Shown: piece by piece, positions 44,661-57,112 of the stretch
How positions within the stretch are numbered: the first letter of the stretch is position 1
Layout of the letters: every line of letters begins with the position of its first letter
NCBI GenBank assembly: GCA_026874595.1
Contig: CM049310.1
Location: 8,368,001 to 8,432,000 of the forward strand
Length of the DNA stretch: 64,000 nt
From: Sipunculus nudus
Lineage: Eukaryota > Annelida > Sipuncula > Golfingiida > Sipunculidae
Direction of reading: 5' to 3'
The notes under the pieces: model-generated
What the model saw: only the letters and a program-made list of their open reading frames with translations
Told to the model about the DNA's origin: nothing
The model's database searches: none
Translations under genes and position numbers: made by a program

Positions 44661-45989
44661 ACACCTCACTCTATTCCCCTTGCCACTTAATCCATGCCTC
44701 ACTTCACCTGTCCCACTCTGATTTCTGCGGATACACATAGTCGCTTGTCGACTACCCATATTCTAGTTTTAAAATGTCCTAGTCTGAAACTTACAGGTCC
44801 GAAATGTCCATTTTGCTGAAATCATAATGACTAAGGAAGATATGCAGGACTTAAAAGGATCAATATTAAATTTTAAAAATAAACCTCCATTCATACTCCA
44901 AAACTTTGCACAGGTTCGCATTAGGCCTGTAGACCTTGTTTTATAATAAAGCTGGACTAGCATTACATAATATTTAATTTTATATTTAGTAAGCTTCTTT
45001 TTTTCACAGGCAGATTGATTCTGTCTCTGTGGTATACTATGGCGTAATACGAAATAAATTGGAATATATGAAAAAAATCCAGTTCATAAAGTACCAAGAG
45101 ACCCAGTTTGGTCTAAGTTTATTCCATCGACCCACCAGAAAACCTCCGTGTCTCAGTCCAAACTCCTCTTTCTGATAATGAATTTATTCAATGTCTACCG
45201 TATGTGGGAGATACCCCATGCGGACATTCCTTCCATTTTCTTTGTCAGAAGTATTTTTGTCCGAAGATCCTCCGCTTTCCGAATTTCCAGTAGAATGGTG
45301 TGTTCTGTTTTAGCCCCTTGGAAGAAGACATTTTCCGTCTATCTTTAGGTATCGTTAAAATCGTTAAAACCCTGGAAACTAGAATGGTCCTGCCAAATTT
45401 TACAAAATTTCCTATAAAGCATGGCGCAGTACGTGCGTTATTTGCATTGACATTTGAGAGAAAATTGATTTATACAATCAAGCTAATGAGAGTATACCTT
45501 TAACATATTCTGCTTCATGTTCTTGGCTTCTCGTGTTTTAAATTCGAGTATAACCCATTCCAGCAGAGATAACGGTGGCCTATAGCTAATGCTGCAGATA
45601 CACGGTACTGAGACAATTCCAGAGATATAAAAAGCAAACAAACAAATTATAGTTTATTAATTCTGTTATGGTCATTATAATATTTTGTCACAAATACAAA
45701 ATAAGTCAGGAGAGTCACTGAAATAACTGAATGCCAAGACGCCTTACAAACATTAAATTCCTGAATGATTCATCCCTAAATAAAAAAAAATCACGGCCAG
45801 TTTATTTACCTGCCTGTGTGGCATATTACTTTAGATAATAAAAAATACTTAATTGCCTGTGATATGTTTCTGTTAATGCAACAAAACTTCAACTCTCAAA
45901 TCAATTTCTCGAAATTTATTAAAAAAAAAAGTGGACCATGATGTTTCAGCTGGATGTGACATACAGGTGATGCATGTATTAATTATTAA
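44661..45989. other. no gene recognised
   Basis: Mixed AT-rich sequence. The short frames 45148-45348 and 45300-45503 have no recognisable product or splice context. Confidence 0.4.
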
Positions 45990-47115
45990 TATTATTAACT
46001 GGTAAAAATATTTGTCAAGGAACCTTGAACAATGGATAAAATGACTTCCAGAGTGTTCAAAATCAGGCGTTTTGTCTATAGGCCTTAGTGAATAGGATAC
46101 AGCGACCTTTAATTTTGGATTTCCAAGAAGATATTACCAAGAACTCCCTAGATGCTAAGTTCTTTATCCAACTGCAACGATTTTTGTGTCTATGTGACTT
46201 TTTGGGAGCAAATTGCTCACAGAATAAGGGTTACAGTGACCTTATTCAGTGTTTCCAAGAAGATTTTTACAGGGCCCTCCCTGGATTTTTATTTAATTAG
46301 GAGTTTCTAGGTCAAACTGCTATAATCTGTGCCCGTATGACTAATAGGGTTCCAAAATCTTGTTCTTTCACATACTTCACAGAATATAGTCACAGTGACC
46401 TTATTTTGGCTGTCCAAGGAGACATTACAGTCACGTTTCTGGATCCAACATTCAAGATTATAGCCACGTCTGACTTTCTGAGGCCTGAAAATTTGGTTTC
46501 CCGCTTGTACCTCACAGAATATAGGGCATCATGAGCTAATCTGAGGTATTGAAGGAGATTTGACCTCCTTGAATTTTACGTCAGAAGGTTCTAGGTCCAA
46601 CCGTTATGATTTGTGCCCATCTGACTTCACAGTAGTATAATTATGTTTGTTTCTGTTTCTATAGCACAAAGATTATATGTCACAGTGACCTAGTTGCAGG
46701 ATTCAAAGGAGACTTGCCAAGGACCCCTCTCGATTTTATAAAAGAAGATTCTAGGCCTAACAGGCACGAATTGTGCACATTTAATATTCAGGTTGGTCAA
46801 ATGACGTCTTGTTCCTATATAACTCGCAAAATGTAGGCCCCAGTGACTTAATTTCATGTTTCAATATGCCTGGGACCTCCCTGAATGTCTCGTTAGATGA
46901 TTCCAGGCCTAATGGATACAATTTGTGCCACGTCTGACTGTCTGGGTGCTCCAAATCATGTTTTCGTTCCGTAGGTCCCAGAATATAGATAACCATGAAA
47001 ATTTTCAGGTTTCAAAGGAGATTTGCCTAGAGCCTCCCTGGGTGTACAGCGGACAAACGCACGGCACGACGGACAAAGGGTGACCGCTGATGCTCCACTG
47101 ACTGAACTAAAATGT
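45990..47115 (+). repeat. decayed tandem-repeat element, about 150-170-bp units
   Basis: Sentences such as 'cacagtgacctta', 'tttccaagaagat', 'cctccctgga', 'ttctaggtc', and 'aatttgtgccc' recur at least five times between 46030 and 47045. The block ends with a GGAC/ACGG-rich stretch (47049-47076) and GATGCTCCACTGACTGAACTAAAA, a decayed form of the terminal hairpin at 1270-1300. Same family as 480-1302. Confidence 0.65.
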
Positions 47116-47167
47116 GGGATGGGTTCTTAAATATTAATCAGCTGCCTTGATAAATACAGACCATGCA

Positions 47168-47174
<7 letters not shown>

Positions 47175-47225
<51 letters not shown>
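47175..47225. repeat. (AT)n microsatellite
   Basis: About 24 uninterrupted TA units. Confidence 0.95.
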
Positions 47226-47228
<3 letters not shown>

Positions 47229-47284
47229 CAGCTTGAAGAAGAAGGAAAGAAGAAATTTAAATTAGCAACTCAATGACCTGGTAG

Positions 47285-48010
47285 TGTTTCATTTAAAAAA
47301 TGCCATATTGTGTTTACTGTACAATTTATATTTCCTATATTATATTTACTGTTTAATTTATACGTTTCCATATTATGTTTACTCTTTAATTTATTATCTG
47401 CCATCTCATGTTTACTGTTTATTTTTTAATTTGTCATATTTTCTTTTCAGTTTAATACATAATTTGCCATATTATGTTTACTGTTTAATTTTTTATTTGC
47501 CATAGCATTTTTTCAGTTTATTTTTTAATTTGCCATATTATCAATCCAGTTTAATACATACTTTGCCGTATTATATTTACTGTTTAATTTATTCTTTGCC
47601 ATATCATGTGTTCTGTTTATTTTATACTTCGTCATATTATGTTTCAGTTTAATACATACTTTGCCATATTATGATTGTTTAATTTTTTCTTTGTCATATC
47701 ATGTTTTCTGTTTATTTTTTACTTTGCCACGTTATGTTTTCAGTTTAATACATACTTTGCAATATAATGTTTACTGTTTATTTTATATGATACGTTGCCA
47801 TATCATGTTAAGTTTAATTTTGCTTTATCATATTATGTTTACTGTAAAATTTATGCTTTGGCAAATTATGTTTTCTATTTATTTTACACTTAGCCGTATC
47901 AAGATTTACAGTTTAATATATACTTTGCCATCTTATGTTTACTAGCAGTTTGACTTATATTTTGCAATAATATGTTCACGTTTGAATTTACTTTCCAAAA
48001 TAATGCTCAG
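47285..48010. repeat. degenerate minisatellite, about 35-bp unit
   Basis: The unit is close to TTTGCCATATTATGTTTACT followed by GTTTAATTTATAC, with many indels, about 20 copies. The open frames 47284-47505 and 47661-47945 reflect the lack of stops in the unit and are not genes. Confidence 0.85.
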
Positions 48011-49323
48011 TTCAATGTAACTTTGTCATTTGCAGATTTTTGTTCAGGAGAATTCCAGAGTCTGTGAGAGTAAAAACCATAATTTCATTAGACATTTTAG
48101 GTATACAGAGTTCGAACCTGTCATTATAGTACAGATACATGTCAAGGGTTCATCATTTGATTAAGGGAACACGGTCCAAAAACTAGTAAAACCGAAATAT
48201 GATTAATCGTCATACGGAAAACAGCAGTCATTGTGATGTATTTTCACATTTATGCACTGATATAAACTAAAATGAATTATCTGTTAGTTAGAAGTGTTGA
48301 ATAATGTGACATTATTAGTAATATGAGGTAATATCTTAATCGGGAGATGTAACTACATGCAAACTGCCAAATAACACATTTGTTCAGTTAGGCCTTTATA
48401 TATACGGTAGGCCCTAGTCTCCAGTGATGAAACATAGGATTTAATTAATTAAATATAGGATATCTTTTTTTCATAAATTAAAACATTAACATTGCTCGGT
48501 TCTGTGCGATCACATTATATAATGAGCTAGCCCTGGCAATCTCCAACTTGTATATAGACGTCTGGCTTATAAGCCAAAAATATTTTGTATGAAATATTGT
48601 TTTAAAACGTTTCCGGTTTCAGAATTAAATCTTTGACATTTCAAATATATCGGTTCCTTTTTAATATGTTTGTCTTATAACCACAGAATTCGTTTATTCA
48701 GCTTATGTATCATATATATTTACCTTTTAACTTTGCCTGTCAGTTTTTCACGCACTTTCGTGGCTCACAAGAACCATGCATTTCCTCTTAAGTGAATGGG
48801 AAATTTAACATAAACACTCTCTGTAAATGGGTTTTCAAGGTCTGTTTGAAGGTCATATACAAACAAAGCGGCAGTATTACTTTCATCGCCTCCATTCTTT
48901 CGTGAGGCCCGTATAATGTACCCGATAATTAAGACCTCAATAACCTTTTAATGTTCTTTAGCTTACCCTATATAATACAATATTTACAAATTTCTGGCAT
49001 ACCATTAACATTTTTTTAATGTTGTTAAATCTGTTTATATTGTTTCAGATATTTAAAGCCTTAGCGGTAACATATACGTTCTAATCAGCTGGAATACAAA
49101 ACAAGTGGAATCTTTATAAATGAGCTGGCGTGATAGCAATTTCCTCGCATAATACCAGTATCTGCTGAAGAAAATAAAACCATTTGTTTGCAGTCATATA
49201 CCTATATATATGAGAAGGTTATAAATAAATAAGATTTGCTACCGGACCAAGAGAAGGGTTAATTTTTCAGGCACCGCAAGCATAAATATTACCCCCTCCC
49301 TTCCCCCCGCATAAAAAATTGTT

Positions 49324-49392
<69 letters not shown>

Positions 49393-50444
49393 ACTCTGAA
49401 GAAAAACAACACTGTTAATTCACAACAGTCTGTTTCACGGGATGCGACCCGATCACATATTATATATATATGATTTTTCACTAGACGTTCAACGAATTGC
49501 ATGCATGTGCGCTATTCGCTCTGACATTTCTCTTCAAGAAGAAAAATAATAAAATTTACCTAAAATTTTGATACATTTAGATGAATTCTGGAAGTTTTAA
49601 CGTATTCCCTAATTTTTTCAAAAACTTTTGATCAATAGTCATTACATTGCCAGCGAGGTGAGGTTTAGCGAAAAACTAAACTGCTTTGTTTGGTTCCGGT
49701 TGGATGCTGCATGGTCATGTATAATCAGTTTAGAAAATAATCCAGGTATGAACGGTTTTATTTATTTATTTTTTTTTTTTTACATTTTGTTCCACATTAT
49801 TTCAGATAAAATGTACCCTTTTCGTGAATACTGCGCTCTCTATATACATATACTTACATGTTTGAGACTGAATGGATGGGTTCAGTTTTGTTTAATTTAC
49901 CTAATTCGAGCCGTAATTCTGTGAAAAGGACATCCATCAGCTCGGAGCTCCTATATTTTATAGAGCTTGCATGCTACATTCTGAAAACGACATGCTCTCA
50001 CGGAAATTGTTTATGAATCATAACTGGGCTGAAATTCAGAAGCGGTTTCCGAGGGGGGGGGGGGGGGGGGGGGTGCCACTCCTTTACCGACCTGAGGACC
50101 TTTTTTCTTAGGTTTTGTCATTAGTCCGTAGGGTTGGACCTTTGTTTTCTCTAAATCCTGGATCCGTTCCTTTAATTGTGAACCTGTCTATGTAGAGGAG
50201 CAAAATACATATATGTTATATTTTATATAATATAACCAATACTGTGACCTTAAAAAATTCTCGCATGTAGAGGGGGACTGGCGCCGTTTTATCCGGCACA
50301 CGCACCGCCGATGTCACCCCACAGGGTCACCCCAAGCATGTGCTGTCCAAATATTTCCCAATATTACCCAGATGTCACCAACTCTTAATAAATAATAGGT
50401 CGACTTTTGCGACACGGGCGATATCTGATCCTTATCTAAGACAG

Positions 50445-50486
<42 letters not shown>

Positions 50487-50522
50487 TTCAACATCAATAA
50501 CAATATTCATAACAATAATAAC

Positions 50523-50554
<32 letters not shown>

Positions 50555-51153
50555 GTACCTTTTGCAAAATATGTAAAAAACTATTTATTTCAAATATTAA
50601 AAGAAATTTCATATATAACATGCGAAAGTATTGATACGATCTCCTATTTCTAGATCGTCCGTATATATCGCCGATATGGCTGGCATTCAGTCTACTCCAC
50701 AGGCCTGTTATTGTCTTGTCAGCTTTTAACGCACGCGCCTAAGATTCTCGTAAATGAAATTAAATAACCTCGCCTTGTGCGCCAGTCAATAAATGCAATG
50801 AAATTAGCTCGAGTATGCGGAAAGATACGGGTAAAGCAATTTCATTATGACGCTTTTCCTGCGGAATTTCGCCAAAATCGTAAATTCGATCGGCCTTCAT
50901 TTCGACCAACCTTTCAAGATTGTATGGAATATCTCCAAATCCTTGAAAACGGCATACATGACAAAAAGTCGATAATTTATAATTAATACTTTGAACTTCA
51001 TCCATCACATTCTTTTATGTCCGTGGTTATTGTTCAGATCAAATAGATTTATAAACTATCTGTAAAGTCTTTTAAAATCACAACAGTCGAAAACAGACGT
51101 CTACAATGGTCCCGAAACATCCTTCTGTGGAAACAGCAAATTTGCACTCCAAT
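48011..51153. other. no gene recognised; several simple repeats
   Basis: Holds a (TA)n tract at about 49325-49392, a poly-G tract at about 50055-50073, and an (AAT)n array at 50450-50552 with a short interruption. The poly-Asn frame over the last is an artefact. Nothing else is supported. The part after 50640 has more mixed composition and may be upstream of the exon at 51644. Confidence 0.5.
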
Positions 51154-51167
51154 ATTACCATGGCAAC
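51154..51167. promoter_or_regulatory. RFX-type X-box
   Basis: ATTACCATGGCAAC is on the - strand GTTGCCATGGTAAT, a near-perfect palindromic X-box (consensus GTNRCC-N-N-GGYAAC class), bound by RFX factors that drive ciliary genes in animals. It lies about 480 bp upstream of a plausible first coding exon. Confidence 0.5.
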
Positions 51168-51231
51168 GGATGTCTTGAAAAGCAGCTAGCTCTGTCCGGG
51201 ATGGTTTATTTTTAGAACGGAACCTCTTTCC

Positions 51232-51239
51232 TGACGTCA
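51232..51239. promoter_or_regulatory. full palindromic CRE (TGACGTCA)
   Basis: Perfect CREB/ATF octamer 65 bp from the X-box and about 405 bp before the ATG of the orphan exon. The pairing of both motifs in a mixed-composition stretch supports a promoter here; neither is proof. Confidence 0.4.
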
Positions 51240-51643
51240 ACGCCAGGCCGGCAATCCTATGTTTTGGCTGTTCCTCTCAGCGGCATCACCCATCGAGGAG
51301 CTATTTTAGTAACAGTTTCCAAAGTCATCTCCAGCGTAAATAACTAACCAAAATAAATTGTGCTGGCAAACAATAAATACAAACATATGAATTTTATCAT
51401 GTTTTATTGATTTAAAGCTTTGTAGAGTTTAATGACAATCGTGAATAATCTATGGAGGTTAAAGTAACAGCCAACCAGCATGTTGGGAGGCCCTGGCAAA
51501 CTTGAGGTTGGATGATGAATGTTGGAACACTGGTCTGCATTATGTTTACCTGACAAGACCTGTATCTGCCGGTTATCTCTAGGACGGGATTAGTGGACAA
51601 TATAAGCATCACCTAGGGTTGTCTTAACACTTGCTGTGAGAAA

Positions 51644-51710
51644 ATGGCGACCGAAAAAACTGGATTTCAGTTGGTTAGGACGGACGGGGACGACGTGTAT
51701 AACGTTAGCG
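51644..51710 (+). CDS. orphan first coding exon of an unrecognised gene
   Basis: GAGAAAATGG is a good initiation context. The frame codes MATEKTGFQLVRTDGDDVYN then VSG, and ends at AGCG|gtaagt, a consensus donor at 51711. The coding part is 67 nt, exiting in phase 1. I do not recognise the N-terminus. No matching downstream exon was found inside the window: after 51711 I see only AT-rich and repeat sequence, so the next exon may be beyond 64000, or this is a false exon. The upstream X-box and CRE favour a real gene, possibly ciliary. Confidence 0.45.
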
Positions 51711-53868
51711 GTAAGTCCCTCAACATCTCTCAACAGTTGTTTACATTCGTGAGTTCTGACAGTTTCAAGGCCGCAGGCGTGTGTGTCGGTGTGTGTGTGT
51801 GTCAGGAGGGGGTCCATTTAGGATCAGTCCTCTGTTTATGTCTGTTTATGGTTTTAAAAGTTTGCTGATGTTTTTTAAATTATATTCTTAACAAGAATAT
51901 AAAATGTAAATTATATACTTAATAAAATCAATCTCTGAATTCAAAATAACGTTCACTTAAAATAATTTTTTTTCACTAGATGCATATATTATAAACAGTG
52001 CAGTTATTTTTAGAATATATATTTTTGAAAAGGTCGATTATTTAAGTTTATATTAGTTATTGTCTTTTGTGTTGATTCTAAAAAAGGACTTCAATGTGCA
52101 TACCAAAATTTACTCTGCAAACCATATACAACAGCAAATTTAACACACACACATACACTATTATAGTATTCATGACATGTGCCTAGAAATGTGCTTCATA
52201 TATAATTTGATGAGGTCTGATATTTCAGCTGAGTCATCAATTAACTTAGATTCTTAACAGCTGAACTGTGTATTGTATGCAAAGTGGGTAGGAATAATGA
52301 GGTAAACCTCATTTGATCCAGTTGACTGACACTTGTGTGCAAGCATTACATGCCACCAGGAGGCTTAATTTGCAATTGGATAATGACAAGAATACATTTC
52401 TGGTAGATAAATATTTAAAGATTTGGCTTTATTGTTTAACCAATTAGTTATGTCAATTGTAAAGCATTTTTTTATGTAGATGCATGGCTTCAATCATGGG
52501 TTGGCAAGTTTTTTTACACTGATGTTGTTTACATTGTCCATTACCATTATTAATGTCATTGAAAAAAAAAACAGTTTTTTTACAGCCATGTGTAAAAAAA
52601 ATGTGATGCAAGTGGAGTTCTGTTAAGTGATACATAAGAGTTCAACAAATATACTTCATCAAGTTAATAATGACACAATGTACTAATGTCATGTAAAAAC
52701 AGGTCTTAAATTACAACCATGTTGTAAAATTCTGTAAAAAAACTAGATGCATATGAAATTTCTGTCAAGTGAATTAATTCAACAAATAAATTTCATTAAT
52801 GATCAAATTTACATAATTCATCATCATCCCAGTAAAAAACAGGTTTTTATGCGAATGTTTAAAAATCTGTGAAATACCTGTATACATGAGGGATTTCTAT
52901 GAAGTGATAGCCATGAGTTGCCATCAAATAAACTCAATTTTAAATGACCACTTTTAAAAGGCCTTAGGAGGTACATGATTCCAGAGGCATAGGGCTATAC
53001 TGATCATGTCAATAGGTGCAAAATTGCATCATTTCATCCTAACATCCTTTATATTAAAGTATTAGTCAGGCATCAAAATGCTTGACTGTAAAGCTTGTAC
53101 AGAATTGTTTCAGACAAGGTTCATGGTTTATTTCTGCCCTGCTTACAGTAGCCATGACAACATGACATTCAGGCCTTCGGAAATAAACTGATAGGGCCTG
53201 GAGTCATGATGGCAGTCACAACAGAACGCCCATTCTAAGGGTCAGATCAAAAGATTTACTGTCTGGTATTATTTGGCATCACAGGCTTTTAAAGTCGTAT
53301 TATATGTGCTTAATATCGAAGAAGAAATGTTGTTACACAAAAATAATTACATTTATTACCTCCTTTCATCACTGTGGCACCGATTCACGTGAAGCGGTAC
53401 TTCTCATTCAAAACTAAATGTGTCATGGCGCGGTCGTGTATGTAAACTTGGAAGTCGGAAGCCGGAAACCAAGGAATTGTCTTATAAATAAAGCAGTTTA
53501 AAGCATGTACAAAATGCTAACGCTTCAATACCGTTTTGTTTTTCCCCGATAGAATAAGATCTTCATTATCATTCTGTGAAGAATAATAGTGATCCATTCT
53601 TTAATCTGAAAGTTATGGATGATTTTGTGCTCGGAAGCCATCTCGGAAATCAGTCAGAAGTGCTGGGATGTGATCCAATGTGTATAACTCGGAAGTCCCA
53701 GAGAAGCACTGGTTAACTTGTGGTCAGTTAAGAGTCACAGCCCAAATGCAGTTACATTATAATTATAGTTGCATGCATATATTAAAATTTTTTATGCATG
53801 ATTCTGCTTTTAATGAGTGTATAATACAATATACATGATACATAATTGAAAAACTATAACTTCTTAAT
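51711..53868. other. intron-like AT-rich sequence
   Basis: Short (GT)n near 51779-51800. Diverged copies of a roughly 200-bp segment ('aaaacaggt', 'aaattctgt', 'gaagtgata', 'ttcaacaaat') recur between 52540 and 52930. A GC-richer patch at 53380-53710 has an inverted counterpart near 58540-58830 (shared 'actcggaagtc'/'gacttccgagt' words). No exon supported. Confidence 0.4.
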
Positions 53869-54463
53869 TTTTAGCTCAGCTGACTATAAGTCATCCGCGC
53901 TATAGTCGTGGTCCATTGTCCGTCGTCCGTCCGTCTGTCCGTCCGTCCGTAGATGTGGCACGTTTTGAAACCGTAAGACCTAGGATTCCAAAATTCAGCA
54001 TAATGTTAGATGTCCCCAAGATCTCCTACCAAGCCGAAAACTGGGTCTTTGCGACTTCGTTCCTTTGAGAAATTAAGGAAAAACCTCAATTTTTTATTAA
54101 AATCCTATTTTCACACTTCAGGACTGCCTAATATCAAAACCACTCATCTGTTTTTCCTCATATTTACCATAAATATTCTTCCATATAGTTCCTATGTACA
54201 TGCCAGAAATTAAGTCTGTTAAGTATAAATTCTTTAAGTTATGGGCCCAAACATAATGGACTTTGTAAAAAATCAGGAAAAATATTTACTCACTTAACAT
54301 GAAAAATTTTTAAACTAGAGTCTATTTTCCCAAGTATATAACTATGTTTAATTAAGATTCAATTGCTTACCCAAAATTAAATCTGAATTTTGTAAATTTT
54401 TTTAAGTAATTAGCATAAAAATAAAATCAGTACCTTAAATTTTGCCCAACTTTGACCATGGCA

Positions 54464-55784
54464 CAGGGTTGGCAAGTTTTAGGCAGGAAGGTTTTAACCA
54501 TAGGTTTTAACCTGGTTAAAACTGCCCCGCCTAAAACAGGTTTTGGGCAGGTTTTAGGCACCAAAAGTGCCTAAAACCTATATTTGTTTAAATTTTTGAC
54601 TTAAAGATCTATAAAACTACAAAACTTGCTTGGGTGATGCAGTCACAAGGCTTTGCTGGGCTTCTGGAAGGTTTCAGGTATTACAAGTAATGCATGATTT
54701 CCTGTTGGCTGGCATCATGCAGTCTTCAAAGAGCCTGTAGGCTACTACTGTGTACTAGTAGATGTTCATGTGAACTTTCATACATGACAAGGATGATGCC
54801 ATGAAAGCCATTGCCCTGAAAACTGTTCTTGAGTCAAACATTTAACAGAGTGATGTAGTCGAGGCCCCTGACCATGACATGTGGGTTTCTCAGGCCTTTA
54901 GGTTGAACATGGCCCAAAAATGATTATGTATATTCTGTGGGTTGCAACATTTTCACTTCAATATATTTTAGCATTTTTCAGTTTTAAACTAATTATAGTG
55001 TTTCATGAGGGTTCATTTTCACAATCTTATCATACAGTTAATAGAGCATTTCCATCATTATATAAACAATGGATGACCTAGCTAAGGAAATAAACAACTA
55101 GTGGAAATTCTTGTTCATTATCAGATAATGTAAAAGATATTAATCATATTATCATATTTTAGTTTATGGCTAGCATAAAAGATCTTTTATTATTTATAAA
55201 ATCAATCTTTTGCTTTTTGCCATTTGAAGCTACAGGCATTCAAAACATACATGTTATGTTAGTGAGACTACAGTGTAAAGGACTATTCATCAGTGTAAAT
55301 GGAACAACTTTTTGAATTGGGGAAAAACTTCTTTTGCATATATCACAAAATTTAATCCCTTGTGATCAAAAAGCCAATCAAAGAATCTGGTTATAAGCTT
55401 ACAGTATTAGCATTCATTTATAAAGTGGCAGTAATGAAGGTGGGAGACCTCAGAACATGATTTTGGTATACAAGCTAAAACTGTCATTTGGAAAACCTGA
55501 AGTAGTGTTGTATTCTTTTGTTGCTTTTGTTTGTATCATGGTTTATTTGTTTAGTTTGAATAAAGTGTTCCTCACTTTTAATTTGTTGAGCATATTTCTG
55601 TAATGCATTTAGCTGTATAACAATAAAACATAGTTAAACTGCAAGTCATAGGTGAGAGTAAGTAAGGTTTTAGGCAGTTAAAGGCAGTTTTAGGCAGGTT
55701 ATAACCTATTTTAGGCAGTTAAAGGCAGGTTTTAGGCTCTGCCCTGCCGAAAACAGGTTTTGGGCAGCCTAAAACCCAACCCTG
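54464..55784. mobile_element. hAT-family element with perfect 8-bp TSD
   Basis: Starts CAGGGTTGG and ends CCAACCCTG, flanked on both sides by CCATGGCA (54456-54463 and 55785-55792). An 8-bp duplication and CAGGG ends define hAT. Repeated 'ttttaggca' and 'aggttttaacc' words fill both subterminal regions and are probable transposase-binding repeats. It is 1,321 bp with no transposase ORF, so non-autonomous. Confidence 0.93.
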
Positions 55785-56815
55785 CCATGGCACGTTTTTT
55801 TCCTGTAAGTACCATTGATTTAATTTTCACAGCATGTAAACATAAATATTTAATTTGTTTAAATCTGAAATTTGGAAATAAAAGCTTGAAAATTAAGCTA
55901 GTTATTGATTTTTTTCTTGAGGCTCTATTGTAGTCATTTGCTTTGATTAGAGGTTACAGATGCAGGGTCCCACTCCAGGTCACTGGAAGTCAGCTATGCC
56001 AGGGTTTCTGATTTGTTACAGTCACTGGGGGAGATCCCCTGCTGTGACAGGTGTACAGTTATTCTCATATCACCACCCCCAATATCACCCTCCCCCCCCC
56101 CCCCCCCCCCCCCCCCCCCGCAAACCCAACCCACCAAGTGTTATGCAGTATTGTTATTGTTTTCACTGTATCTCCTTAATTGTATTGCTGTTTCCACTCT
56201 GATATGCAAAAACTTTCCTTGAAAAAGTAATTCAAAGTGTTATCCAGAAGATGCAATGTTGTGTAATGTAGCATTTTTAAAGAAATCATTTTTCTTTTAA
56301 ATCATTTTACCAATCATAATGGAACCCATCAGTATGCTTAAATTATGATAAAATATGAAGCACATTATGGATAAATAAAGACACAATTAAAAATTGTGAA
56401 ATCTTAATCAAGTATTTTTTTTAGATATTTATTGTTTTGCAGATTTAAAAGATATATTTTTGTGGTAAAAAATAAATAAACATTTGTATGCATGATGTGG
56501 TGTTATCTGACAAGATTGAGATTTATGATGATGCAATTGAGAATTATGAATCAACTTTTATATTCAGATATATATGTTATATTGAAAATGTATAGAAATA
56601 TAAACTTAAATTTAAAAAAAATTGATGTGATAAAAAAATGAGGATTTATTACAAACATTTGTTCATTATTTTCCTGCATCAGCAGAATTTGAGATCAGGC
56701 TTTGTTTGCCATGTTTTATGTTGTTAATTAGTTATATTTCAACTGTATACATTTCATAAAAAAAAACATATATTTAATAATATATATTATCCAAAAAAAA
56801 GATTCGATTGAACAA

Positions 56816-57061
56816 ATGTTTAAACTACTGAAATGTCAACAGTTAATCGAAAAGCCAACTAATGATCATGGTAATTGTACAGATCATTTGTTCACAAACT
56901 GCTCACATGCTTCAGTTTCAACATTAGGAAACACATGGTCAGGTATCAAAATATTATTTGCAACAATTTCTTGCTCATCAATACAAACCAATCATATAAA
57001 CCAACCATGGCCTTTATTACCTCTTCCTCTTACACTTTATCTCCATTTGATATTATTTTAG
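56816..57061 (+). pseudogene. relic ORF resembling the end of an APE-type endonuclease
   Basis: Counterpart of 33185-33430 (-). It keeps KPTNDHGNCTDHLFTN and KILFATI, with SGI where the other copy has SGH and a live endonuclease would have SDH. The same frame length in both copies suggests that the ancestor coded here. It has no start or fuller domain now. Confidence 0.4.
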
Positions 57062-57112
57062 ATTTTTACCTTTAAGGTTAACGTCAGCTGAGCACAGTGA
57101 CCCATAGGTCCC

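Larger units (their letters stand above)
53869..57112 (+). mobile_element. repeat element copy 2 (longer, + orientation, hAT inside)
   Basis: Starts TTTTAGCTCAGCTGACTATA with the GTCC microsatellite (about 53915-53950), and ends GTCAGCTGAGCACAGTGACC near 57100. Both ends hold CTCAGCTGAC, inverted. The outer parts match the element at 33135-34439 in reverse. A complete hAT element (54464-55784) has inserted into it, and about 560 bp more between the hAT site and the poly-C tract (56092-56119) is missing from the other copy. Confidence 0.8.

Noticed and set aside
50340-50576. poly-asparagine protein frame
   Set aside because: It is just the (AAT)n microsatellite read in one frame.
56013-56222. 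proline-rich ORF
   Set aside because: Created by the poly-C tract inside the repeat element; the matching tract in the other copy is poly-G on the + strand.
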